In this document: one piece after another, positions 1 to 9,780 of the stretch
Layout: the number at the start of each line of letters is the position of its first letter
Position numbering within the stretch: position 1 is the first letter of the stretch
From: Pleurodeles waltl
Taxonomy: Eukaryota > Chordata > Amphibia > Caudata > Salamandridae
Length of the DNA: 64,000 nt
Assembly: GCF_031143425.1 (NCBI RefSeq)
Contig: NC_090442.1
Coordinates: 426,825,776-426,889,775, forward strand
Direction of reading: 5' to 3'
Made by a program: the position numbers and the translations under genes
The notes under the pieces: generated by a model
Seen by the model: only the letters and a program-made list of their open reading frames with translations
What the model was told of the DNA's origin: nothing
Databases searched by the model: none

Positions 1-272
1 ATTCTTATGGTGCGTAATTATGCACAAAAAGACTATTTTTATTAAACTTCAAAAATTAATTTCTCGAAAAAGAACTTGACCAATTTTGATGGTCTTAGTC
101 TTAAAATGTTCAAAAAAATCTTAAGTATTTTTTATAAATTGGTCTCGAGTGTGTGAGTTGCAAAATTGATACTGTGAGCACAACAAATGCTTTGCATTAA
201 TCCAATATTGGCCTAACTGCTCAACCAAGGTATCATAAAAATGAGATCATTAGGTGGTCTAGTTTTTACTCC
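1..272. other. AT-rich DNA, nothing recognised
   Basis: I see no coding frame, repeat termini or RNA motif here. It ends where the LTR-like repeat begins. Confidence 0.5.
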
Positions 273-1717
273 TGTAAACCAATGTGTGGTTGCCTGGACC
301 CTCTGCACAGTGTGCCTAGCTTTGCACACTACATAGAGGGCCAGCCTCCTACAGTTGGGCTTTGTGTATTCCCCCTAGACAGTCACACAAAATGGGAGTT
401 TAGGTGTGACTGGATGGGCCATCACTGCCAGGATGGAGGGAGGAGCTGGGCCCAGCCTCACTTACACCTGAATAAGCTGTGTCTTGCCTCCACATGAAGG
501 ACTTAACAACCCTGATTTGTCACTTTGCCAGCTTGTAGCCAGGGCAGGGGGGGAAGGGAATCCTGTGCACTTCAAAGATGCAGTCAAGAAGCTTCTTGCA
601 CCTTCCAGAACTAAGACATCACTGTATAAAAGAAGGACCTCAGGCACCACCACTTCAGTACACTTCTGGACCTGTGGATACTCTGCCAGGAACAACTGTT
701 GTGCTGCTTAAAGGATGTCTCTCTGCTGGACTGCTACTATGAAGGAGCTGCAGCCTTGCTGTGCTGACCTGCTGCCTGCTGCCCTCCGGAAGAATTAGAC
801 CGGCAACTCAATATTGAACCCAGGACCCCAGAGTGACTCAAAGGGCTGGTCTGCTGGCTTCCTGATCTGAGTCTCAGGGGCATAAAAGGCTCCCCAAAAG
901 CTCCTGGACCTGCCCTCAGAGAGTTCCTGACCCACAAGAGGTGGCTCTCAGGTCCTGGAACCTTGTTGCAGCCCTTGTGCTCTTATATTTTATGCTCTTC
1001 GCATAAGCAAATGAGCCCGTTTGAACAGGAACCATGACGCTTGCATGGAAAATCAGTGTGAGCTGCAACAAGCCCGTCTCTTCCTGCAACAAGCATTGAT
1101 GGCTGCGGAGGACCACCAATGTGCAGTACCAGTCCGTCCATCCACTTGCCGCCCGGCCTGCTCCTCGCACCATGCCAAACACTGCCAGTGACGCTTTCCT
1201 TGCTACCGGCGACTTTCTGCAATGTGAATGGGACTCTTGGCACAAAACTTGAGAAGGTAAACCTTCAGCAGGACTAATCTGGAACTGTACCCAACCATGC
1301 TCCATCGCAGTTGGCTTGAGCTTTTGATGTAACCTGGTCCATCGCGACCAGATAACCATGGTTAGTGCTTTATGCTTTTCGGCGCTATTTTGCAGTTTAT
1401 TCTTTAAAAATTCATACCTCTGGTTCTACTGATTGGATTTTTGTCATTTTGGTCTTGTTTTCTTACTAAATTTAGCTTTATTGTTCTAACCTGGTGAGGG
1501 ATCTTTTGTGTGGTGTTTTCACTGTTTTACTGTTTGAAGAATTGCACTAATACTTTGCACATTGACTCTAAGTTAAGCCTCCCTGCTCTGTGCCAAGCTG
1601 CCAAGGGGTTGAACACAGGTTAATTTGGGGTTTACGTGTGTCTTAACCTGACAAGAATTGTGCTTGCTGCTTGATCAGGGCTCACACCCCAGTCAACCTA
1701 AAACTCAATTTCTTACA
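273..1717 (+). mobile_element. Solo LTR-like retrotransposon repeat
   Basis: The block begins TGTAAACC and ends TTTCTTACA, the TG...CA ends expected of an LTR. A TATA box (TATAAAAG) lies at 625-632, which suggests the plus strand is the transcribed one. Read on the minus strand, the 1717 end matches the starts of the blocks at 23624 and 29146 in the same order: a TGTNAGAAAT start, a GGNAGCTTGGCAC segment, CAGTGAAAACAC and AACAAGACCAAAA. I take all three as one LTR family. No protein is encoded; the 147-residue minus frame at 916-1359 has no recognisable motif. No clear target duplication flanks it, so the 5' border is approximate. Confidence 0.55.
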
Positions 1718-1908
1718 GTAGCCAACATTAAAATTATAACAAGGATAATGAATATTTAAACCGACTGTCTGAAAAGAGGCATTCAAGTGATGGGTTACCA
1801 CTCTTAAAAATTGCAAAACATTGACTAGTAAAACCTAGTAGTGTGACCCCAGGCCATTTTGTCCCTAGGCTGGCAAGCATGACTCTAGAGAGATTTAGGA
1901 CCTGATTT

Positions 1909-1975
1909 ATGAAAAGTTAGTGCTGCCTTTACGTCATTTGTTTTCGCAAAAGCAGCGCTTACGTTTCAGAAATCA
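1909..1975. repeat. MITE remnant (GGNCCTGATTTA family)
   Basis: It begins GGACCTGATTTATG, close to the terminal sequence of the foldback elements at 31742 and 45089, and holds an internal near-inverted pair around GTGCTGCC and GCAGCGC. It looks like one end of a decayed element. Confidence 0.35.
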
Positions 1976-2107
1976 CACCCTTAGTGGTTTATTATGTGTG
2001 AGCCTGGCATGTTTACAATGAAAACCAGTCCTCAATCTGACTGCATGTGTATAGGTGCCTTCTTCTACTCAGTGTGCTCCTCAGACAGTTACTCTAAACA
2101 GGATAGC

Positions 2108-2340
2108 CAGGGCTTCATTTGAGCCCGTAGTTGAAGGTGGGGCCCACCAGCGCTAATTTTTGGGGACCTACACTTATTTTTCCTCATCAGAAATTAACGC
2201 AGAGCAAGAGAGAGATAAACACACAAGGGGGAAAGAAGGAGGAAGTGTCTGGAGTTGGATGAAAGAGTCCTGAGGAGGTATCATGACTATGCAGCCTTGG
2301 TATTTGGCACACCGTCCTAAAATTGGACTGGCAGCATGCT
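2108..2340. repeat. hAT-like MITE remnant, same family as 14984-15305
   Basis: The left end is CAGGGCTTCATTTGAGCC. The interior shares with the 14984-15305 element, in the same order, 'cacttatttttc', a purine-rich 'gggaaagaaggagga' stretch, the segment leading to 'gatgaaagagtcctgaggaggt', and the 'cagccttggta' region. The right terminal repeat was not found, so it is truncated or decayed. Confidence 0.45.
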
Positions 2341-3350
2341 TCTGGTCAAAACTTTGATCACTAGCACATATATGTTTACAAACGAAGCACTGTTGATAGC
2401 ATAGACAGCTAAGAAGTTACAACTCTTGTAAGACCATTGTAGTAGCGAACCGAATCAGTATTTTTGTTGCCTCGTTCTTCAACTTTGTTAGAGAGGTCTA
2501 TGGAAAGAAAGCAAGCAGTCGAGATCGATTGGTGGAATTGCTACCTCATTAGACTTTGCTAGCTACTTAATGGTGTTTCCCTCATTAGAAGTGCTCAGGT
2601 GGTACTACGTTTCAGGTAACATATCAGAGTTGGAAAATATTTACTCTTTTTCTTGTTTAGTCTAGGGACTCTCTTACTTATCTGGATATTTGTCAATTTC
2701 TGTCACTTTTTCCATGGAACACACATCTTGACATTGAGGCGGGGAGGACCCATTTGAATATGTCATCTAAACAGAGAAGGGATTTCAGCATCTTTGAGCC
2801 CAGTGGCAGGATTCTATTCTAATATGTAATAAGTAATATGGATCATCATGAGTTGCAATATATGGATTTATGGTAGCCTAGCCAAACCAATAGATGAATT
2901 TAGAGGTATCAACCAATCCTTGACATAAGGAAGGATGGGTAAAATAACGATAGGTACAAAATGACAGGTTAATTTAGAAACTGACCATCTAAACCAAAGC
3001 AAAGATCCGAAAGTAGCATGGTGACAACCAGTACATTGGTTTGAAAATGTCTGAGGAAAACTCTGCAGTTGCTTTCAAGAGACTCTAGATCCTTGGCATC
3101 ATTTAAAAACAGCAGAGATAAAGCAACACATACATTGTAATTGTAACTCATTATTAGCAAGAATAGATATGCTGCTATAATTGCCTTAAGAGTTCTTGTT
3201 AAGTCTGACCTTGTCACGGCCTTAGCTTTCTCATCAGCCTCCTGTCTCTTAACAGAAATATGCTAATATGTGCATACTAAGGGAATATTGGTCAGCGTTT
3301 ATCATCCACTGCTCTGTACAAGTGTTACCCTCATGTTGCTTTGCTTCTGG
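2341..3350. other. No gene recognised
   Basis: Unique-looking AT-rich sequence. The 82-codon minus frame at 2969-3217 has no family motif and no splice context, so I treat it as chance. Confidence 0.5.
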
Positions 3351-3359
3351 ACACCCTTC

Positions 3360-3850
3360 ATAGAACATGTGGCAAGGGATCAGTCCAGTTAATCCACTAG
3401 CTGTCTTGAACTGTAAGTGGTGGCTTTTTGCCTGCTTACATATGCACAGCGAGCTGACATTTACTGCACTTATACTGCCAGACTGGTGTGTCTGGACTGC
3501 TGGGCCATTCTGTTATTTAATTTGCAAACTGCTTATGTTTGCCAAATAAAAGAAAAAGAAAAATTGCACTTCAGTGCCAGACTGGTGTATATGGGTTTCT
3601 GGGCCACTCCTTTAGTTTTTTTGCATAAAGCATTAAAAAATGCTTCTGTCCAGCATAGAGCATGAATGAGGCAACAGATCAGTCCACTTCATCCATTGGC
3701 TGGCTTGTACTATGATTGCATTGTACCTGCTGAACTGTGCACAGCCACCCGAGAAGGAGTGCACTTTAGTCCTGGGCTGGTCTACCTGGGCTTCTGGGCC
3801 AATTCTTCTATTTTTTCCATATGTCTGCCAGACTTATTGGTGTTGCCAAT
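3360..3850. repeat. Diverged direct repeat, about three copies
   Basis: The segment running from 'tgcactt' through 'ccagactggtgt', 'ctgggcca' and a T-rich stretch to 'tgc' occurs near 3464-3540, 3566-3625 and 3755-3835. A longer leader ('gatcagtccanttnatccantngct') precedes the first and third copies, at about 3378 and 3676. The overlapping plus-strand frames here are by-products of the repeat. Confidence 0.55.
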
Positions 3851-4545
3851 GCTTTTTCAAGTACAGGTATGTAATCACTGTTTTTTTTTTTTAAAGAAAA
3901 ATACTTTGTTAACTGTATAAAACAATTTATTTAACTTGAGTTCTTAAATCAATCCTATTTTTCTGGGTGCGAGAGGGTGTTTCACTGTAGATCACACTGT
4001 TAAAGCTACAGCTGAGAACATTAGCGAATCTAATTTTAAGGAAACGCATGTTTCATCCTAACAGAGTACATTGGGAAATGCCTTTAGAACATCACATCCT
4101 GATGGAAGGATCACCCTGCCAAATACTTTGAGACACTACTTTAAGGCATAGTTTTACCACTTCAGTCTGCCAAGAAAAGTCATCACTGGTGCCATGTCAT
4201 TTTGCAAAGGGACATTATATTCTTCTCTGGAACTATGCAAAAAGGCAATTTCTGCGGTGACAAAAAACAGAGCATAGAAATATTACATTATTGCTTGAAG
4301 AGCATTTACTGAAACTGAAAATAGAACCCGAATGCCAAACCCTGCTTTGAAGCGGTTTAAGAAACAGAATAATTCCCTGTGTTTCTACTTCAACATTACA
4401 GATCACGGCCATGTAGATTTACCTCCCCCTTCTTCTGGTTCGATATGCTTTGGTTTGGCCCCTGATTCACTAGGTCATATCTTGCTGTGGAATGTTGACC
4501 AACGTGTTTTTTTTAGGTCTCACTGCTCACTAGGTCCTCTGGAGG
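3851..4545. other. No gene recognised
   Basis: Apart from a poly-T run near 3880 I see no repeat borders or coding signal. The 74-codon frame at 4332-4556 lacks any known motif. Confidence 0.45.
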
Positions 4546-4682
4546 CAGTGGCATAAGAAAACTAGAAGCCCCGTCCCCCACTTAGAAAAACAGACTCATT
4601 CATGGGGTCTCAGGCCAGAATGCTGTGCAGGCCCCTGGTGCTGGGAGCCCCCGCACCTCGGGTGGCCTTTGTTACACCACTG
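4546..4682. mobile_element. Short hAT-like MITE with 8-bp target duplication
   Basis: The element opens CAGTGGCATAAG and closes GTTACACCACTG, an imperfect terminal inverted repeat of the CAGTGGNGTAAC type common in vertebrate hAT elements. The flanks TCTGGAGG (4538-4545) and TTTCGAGG (4683-4690) agree at 6 of 8 positions, as expected for an old 8-bp target duplication. It is 137 bp and non-coding. Confidence 0.65.
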
Positions 4683-5880
4683 TTTCGAGGCCCAACAACA
4701 TTACCTGGTCTTTTAGAAACCGTTTCAATGAGGGGGCAGTTTTCTGCAACAGCCGTTTGCCTTGCAATATACAATGCACACTCCGCTGTGCACCTGATGC
4801 ATTTCACAAGTTAGTACACAAATGGCAACATACCTCGTGACATGCTAATACATGCACCCTTGCAACATACTCTATTCGGTCTCCTGTGCTGTTCATTCTT
4901 CTATGAGCCTCTGTAATTTAATCGTACCTTGCCAAAGTCCAAAATCTTTTTGGATTTGACTATATTCCTATTAGGTACTGCATGAAAATCTGCCAATAGA
5001 AATATTATTACTTGCTAGATTGTCGAATATAAACTTGCCTCGAAAGGAGCATTGTATTATCACTGTACCTTATTACGCTACAAATCTGAATGTTTTGCTA
5101 AGCCGAAATAATGTAGCACTACAAATTAAAATTTGATATACTCGCCCAACATGAAATAGGGTAAGTTTACATTTGAATTTTGGGTGCAGAGCCCCAGGGT
5201 CCACATTAAGGATCTATCTCACTGCCCCACTCTGCATCATGACATGCACTTAAGTCTATGCACTGGGTGTAGACTGGGGCAATATGTTGCTTCATAAAAA
5301 AGGTGCTATTCCCAGTGCAGGTGTAAATCTGCAATCAGTACATTAGTGAAGTAAGGACCATCAGGAGATACTGCAGCATGCAGGTGCAGTGAATGACTCC
5401 ACACACCTGCAGGGGGATGTCTGAGGTGTTTTTGAGACCTACTTTTCTCCCTATCAAAGGCGGCTCTCAGAGGCACACTGAACGTGTGGCATCTGCATGA
5501 GATGCATAATCAATGTGTCTTCTGAGGTACTCTTTTCCTTGCATTATAAGGTTCGGGCACAAAGGCAAATCATCCTTCCTTTTGCATGAGGCTATACAAT
5601 GTAAATGAGGACACGGCCTTTTGTGGTGTAGCACCGGCACGACCTGTATTAAAGAGGGGGCAGTGCAAGTGCTTGTGGCCCTTTCTGTAATGCCCTGGAG
5701 GCTCAAAAAGCAGACACTCATGCATGACATGCCCCTTAGGGCACTTTGTATAGCACAGCTCTAGATGATTTTTTGGCTGGAGGATCAATAGCATGCATGA
5801 AATAACCCTACACTAAGCAAAGATCCTTGTTATGGTAAATCACCTGGAACCTCAGGTGAACATTATAAAATAACTGACAC
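4683..5880. other. No gene recognised
   Basis: No transposon termini, tandem repeats or conserved protein motif were found. The minus frames at 5467-5794 show no recognisable domain. Confidence 0.45.
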
Positions 5881-5968
5881 TATAGTCTTGAACCTGGTCT
5901 TCCAACACCCTGCAGCATTGGACCTACTCTTCCAACACCCTATAGCCTTAGGCCTAGTCTTCCAATGG
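5881..5968. repeat. Short tandem repeat, about 30 bp, three units
   Basis: The core 'cctggtcttccaacaccct' recurs with variation at about 5892, 5922 and 5953, spaced 30-31 bp. It lies next to, or inside, the distal part of the 3' LTR of the gypsy element. Confidence 0.6.
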
Positions 5969-6009
5969 AAGTCCTCAGTGCGTTGCAGTATTCTGTTACC
6001 TCTTGCTTG

Positions 6010-6218
6010 TTGAGTCCTCCCCAGACTGGTATCTGCTGAATGACTAGGCCACACACGGCACAGTGGATCATGCTTCTTTCTTTCTCTGCATGTACCTGTG
6101 AACTCCAACATTCTAAAGCAAGCTCTCATGCATTTCATTCTAGTAATTATGTCATACACTGATACAGAGTCCTCTGGGAGCCACAAAAATTATGTTCCAA
6201 AACATGCAAGACATTACA
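6010..6218 (-). repeat. 3' LTR of the gypsy element
   Basis: On the minus strand it begins TGTAATGTCTTGCATG at 6218. It is a direct, diverged copy of the 5' LTR that starts TGTAGTGTCTGGCATG at 13794. Similarity fades below about 6010, so the outer border is not defined. The three-unit repeat at 5881-5968 may belong to this LTR. Confidence 0.75.
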
Positions 6219-6228
6219 TCTCCCCTGC
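6219..6228 (-). promoter_or_regulatory. Polypurine tract of the gypsy element
   Basis: On the minus strand CAGCAGGGGAGA stands directly before the TGTAATG start of the 3' LTR. This is the place and composition expected of the primer for plus-strand DNA synthesis. Confidence 0.65.
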
Positions 6229-6489
6229 TGTTAAATAAAAATGAGACAGACACACATATCTACACGTACAATTAAATCTCTTCAATGAATATTTTCAGTG
6301 CTTTGATCTGTTGACCCGATCTGGTTACTGGCAATAGTAAATGGTTGTCTTTAATGTCAAAAGTTGGCAATGATGGTGAGGAATCAGCAACAGTCACTGA
6401 GTTCTCAAAATTGGTCATTCTTTCACCATCTTGAGTTGAAGATCGAAGAAACACAAGCCTGAAGTGAGAGGAGTCTCTGGTAAAGGACT

Positions 6490-7440
6490 TCCCTAGTCAG
6501 TGGGAAGTCACAATGTATCCTTTTGTAGACACTACTTGAAATGGTTCAGTATTGTAAGGAGCATCAGATTTTCTTTTCCATAGCTTTCGAGCGATTATCA
6601 AATCTTTTTTAAATGAGCAGTCTTTCGCATATCGCCACTTGTCTGCATAGATTTTCATTTTCTGTTTTTGAACCAAGTCCTTTGTACACATAAAGTTGTC
6701 ATTAGTACCTCTCTCTGTGGTCCATTGGGGTTTCTTGGTTGCCATTGCTGTCCTGAACATCAAAGTCGCAGGGTTTTGACCTGTGGTCAAGTGAGGCATT
6801 GAACGATAAGCTCGTAAAGGAGAGAATAATGAGCTTGTAAAGCAGAGTATAGTACTGTTTTCAAACTAAGCTTCTCCAGAGGTGCACACTGCATGTCTTT
6901 CTTTAGCGTACTCATAAAAACACTCAACAGGTCCATTGGCCTGGGGTCACATGGGTGGGATAATTTGATGCTTTATGTTCAGATGATCCAGAAATTCTTT
7001 AAAATATTTGTTGTTCAAGGGTGGACCATTGACAGACTGCATAATGGCTGGTAAACTCCATGTTGCAAATCTGCCATCAAGCTTTTTGATTACTCACTCA
7101 GGTGTAGTGGATGAGAGATCTTTACCAATGGAAAAAGTGAATATTCATCTATTATCACCATTAAATGCTGTCCATTGTCAAGTGGACCAAATAAATTGAT
7201 GGCTACTTTCTCCCAGGCATGTTTGGGGAGTTCTGAAATGCTTAGCTTATGTTGAGTGACTTTGGTTGACAGGCAATTGCATATGTGACCGGTTTTGATC
7301 TCCTTTTCAACTCTTCCCTCTAGGTATGGAAATCAAACTTGGAGAGCTCTCTTTGTAGCAACAATACCACAATATCCTTTGTGAGCCACTGTTATCACTT
7401 TTTTGGAAGACCCTCTGGAATCAAGATCCCCGCAGAATTG
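6490..7440 (-). pseudogene. Gypsy integrase remnant
   Basis: This is the 3' part of pol. The core is recognisable as KHAWEKVAINLFGPL, then LMVIIDEYSLFPLVKI, then NGPPLNNKYFKEFLDH and PQANGPVECF. Gypsy integrases normally carry a catalytic D before the first LxGPL motif and a D before the NG motif. Here these read N (INLFGPL) and V (VNGPP), so two of the three DDE acids are lost while the E of GPVE remains. The C-terminal part, 6497-6799, is open for about 100 codons and starts with a decayed TPHxTTGQNPA motif. Stops and frameshifts interrupt the rest. The N-terminal zinc finger is not readable. Confidence 0.8.
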
Positions 7441-7486
7441 CTCCTTCCTGAACTATGGATAATTTATCCTTGAAATTCTAGTACTT

Positions 7487-7965
7487 TTAATATTCACTAT
7501 CATTACTTAGATGTTGATCATGTCTGTTTCTCGACTGATGTGTAATTATATCTTCTAACTTTAAAACATCACTATCATGACTCGTATCAGGGCCAATCTG
7601 GGCTAGCAATACAGCAACTTGATTGAAATTGACGTAGGCCTCAGCCGTTTTAGAAGAAGTGCCATAACCTTGAATGGTCACTCTCATTAAGTAGTCAGCA
7701 TGATTTTGATCCTTTCCAGGTCGATGCACAATTGTGTAATCATACACTTGCAAACCTAGTCCCTATACTTCAATTTTAGGAGACACCTTGGCCTTTGGAT
7801 TGAATGGTAGGGTTTGATGCTCAGTCACCAGCATAAAAAGCTTTCTGTACTGGAATACATAGAGATGTTCACATGCCGCTACTACAGCCCAACCTTTCTT
7901 TTCAGTCTGTGATTAAGCACTTTCTGTTTGAGATAAACTTCTAATAGCATAGGCCACCATATGTT
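7487..7965 (-). pseudogene. Gypsy RNase H domain remnant
   Basis: Minus-strand reading gives VAYAIRSLSQTESA, SQTEKKGWAVVAACEHLYVF, LVTEHQTL and, near 7690-7750, LQVYDYTIVHRPGKDQNHAD. These follow the usual gypsy RNase H pattern, including the RPGKDN-AD-LSR end that links to integrase. The last segment is open at 7487-7753 (88 codons); in-frame stops break the upstream part. The normal LVTDH reads LVTEH here. It lies directly between RT and integrase. Confidence 0.8.
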
Positions 7966-7975
7966 GCCAAGGGGG

Positions 7976-8503
7976 CTAGCAGCAACCACAATCTTGGTAT
8001 AGGGCTTTGGATTGAAGTATGCCATTTCTGTAGCATTTATTTTCTATGGCACGTTTGAATCTCTTGAAATATGTTCCACATTCTTGTGACCATTTAAAAG
8101 AAACATTTTTCTTTGTTAACTCTCGTAATGGAGCACTGACAGTGGCAAAGATCTTCATGTATTGTGAGCAGTAGGTGGTCAATCCAAGAAATGAACGTAT
8201 CATTGAAACATCTTGTGGGGATTCAGCATTTGTTAAACCTTGCTCTTTTGCAGAATCAGGCATCATGCCCCCATCAGACAATATGTGGCCAAAGAATTTC
8301 AGTTTTGTTTTATTGAACTCACACTAGTCGGCATTCAAAGTCAAACCTGCATCACTGAGTAATTGACATACTTGTGTGAAGGCTCTGTTGTTCTCCTTCT
8401 GTGACCAATATGTCATTGGTATAATGAATTGCATTCACAACAGGTTGTATGAGGTGTCATGTGATGTCTTGGAAAAGCTCTGTAGCTGATGAAATACCAA
8501 AAA
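7976..8503 (-). pseudogene. Gypsy reverse transcriptase, C-terminal half
   Basis: Starting at the MITE border (8503) the minus strand reads FGISSATELFQDIT, then a YTNDILV box where the catalytic motif is normally Y/S-x-D-D-I-L-V. The first catalytic aspartate is therefore changed to N. The connection region follows as an open frame at 7976-8281 containing SMIRSFLGLTTYCSQYMKIF and SAPLRELTKKN, textbook Ty3/gypsy motifs. The other half of RT lies beyond the MITE at 9024-9400. Confidence 0.85.
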
Positions 8504-8506
8504 TGA

Positions 8507-9020
8507 GGGCTTAATTTACAAGGCCTTTGCCCCACTGTTGCATCTTTTTTTTTTTCCGCAGCAGTGATGCTAGCAGTGCTCTACACAGATCCAGATTTAC
8601 ATACTGATGCATTGGGCCTAATGCATCAGTTTGTAAATCCTTTGCCAGGAATAATGTACTCAGGGTAGGTGTTCCCCTGGAAAAAGCCAAACAGAATCAC
8701 TGCGTCATTCTGCAAATTCACTACTTCAGAATTTTACTGCCTGATCAGAGCAGGTGTAAAATTGATGTTGGGCTTTTCTCTATGGGGGCCTCCTTGCTTT
8801 GCTAGAGTGCGTCATTTTTTTTACGCTAGTCCCGCAATACGTGAGTTTAGCGCCAACAGATGTCAGATGTGTCAGAATTTCTGACGCATCTGTGAAAATG
8901 TGTGCCATGGAACTCTGTATTGTAAATGCAGCACATCCATGGCATCATTAGGGGATCGTAGGGCAGCGCAAGAAATCTGGTGCATCGGGACAATGTGTCA
9001 GATTCTTGTAAATGAGTCCC
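8507..9020. mobile_element. PIF/Harbinger-like MITE inside gypsy RT
   Basis: The termini GGGCTTAATTTACAAGG (left) and, reverse-complemented, GGGACTCATTTACAAG (right) form an imperfect inverted repeat. The flanking trinucleotides are TGA (8504-8506) and TAA (9021-9023), a 3-bp duplication of the TWA type used by PIF/Harbinger elements with one copy mutated. Taking out the insert and one trinucleotide leaves the RT codon phase intact, which supports the borders. A strong hairpin around GATGCATTgggcctAATGCATC lies near 8605-8630. No transposase is encoded. Confidence 0.75.
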
Positions 9021-9023
9021 TAA

Positions 9024-9400
9024 GTATCTTGTATCTAAACAAACCAACATGTGTAGCAAAGGTTGTAATATATCTGCAGTTTTCATCTATTTCTAACTAA
9101 TGATATCTTTTATTTAAAACAAGTCAAGAAAAGATCTTGGCACCATTTATTTGTGTAATCATGTTTGCAATGTGCAGCCCTGGATGTTGCTCTCATTCAA
9201 TTGCTTTGTTTGCTTGGTGCATATCAACTCATAGGCACACAGCACCTTTATGGTCCTTTTTCGGCACCACTATTATGGGAGAAACCCATGGCGTTGGACC
9301 AGTGGAAAATTCAAAAATGTCATGCTTTAGCAATGATTCAAGTTCTTTTTCAACAGCTTCTTATAAATGAAAAGCAAATGGTCTATGTCCCTAAGCAACA
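9024..9400 (-). pseudogene. Gypsy reverse transcriptase, N-terminal half
   Basis: Minus-strand reading gives EAVEKELESLLKHDIFEF, then TGPTPWVSPIIVVPKKD, VDMHQANKAIE, then INGAKIFS, and finally ITTFATHVGLFRYK up to the MITE border. These are the fingers and first palm motifs of Ty3/gypsy RT. Stop codons replace the residue before VDM and the one after KAIE, and the catalytic LDL motif after KIFS is degraded (LVL), so this half is inactive too. Confidence 0.85.
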
Positions 9401-9439
9401 GGATGGACATCCTCACTAATTTGCAGTTTTATTTTCAAA

Positions 9440-9780
9440 GTCTTTATCTTTCCCAAACCATAAAACAAAGATGTGAATCAACTTACTTTCTCATGATGAG
9501 CATTCATGTTGTAATTCACTGAAATCAGTCCCATGTCAGCAACTGTGTTGAAACTGAGCAAACAGGCACCTGCTGTTGTACAGTGAAGTACACAAATCGG
9601 TGTTTGGACTTTTGTTTTCTTATGTTTCACTGTTGCCATAAACAAACCTTTACTCTTCATGGGTGTCATTGCAGCACTTTGGTCTTTGACAGCATGAGCC
9701 ATGGTAACGGAAACAGTTCATTGTACTTTTCTTCAGGCATTACAATTATTGAAGCACCATTATCGATGATGACAGGTATT
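9440..9780 (-). pseudogene. Gypsy aspartic protease, C-terminal part
   Basis: Next to the insertion border the minus strand reads PVIIDNGASIIVMPEEKYNE. This is the retropepsin active-site segment (normally D-S/T-G-A-S) with N in the second position. A frame change follows; the adjacent open frame 9478-9702 continues the region in another phase. The upstream part of the protease lies on the far side of the 2.05 kb insertion, at 11835 onwards. Confidence 0.75.
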
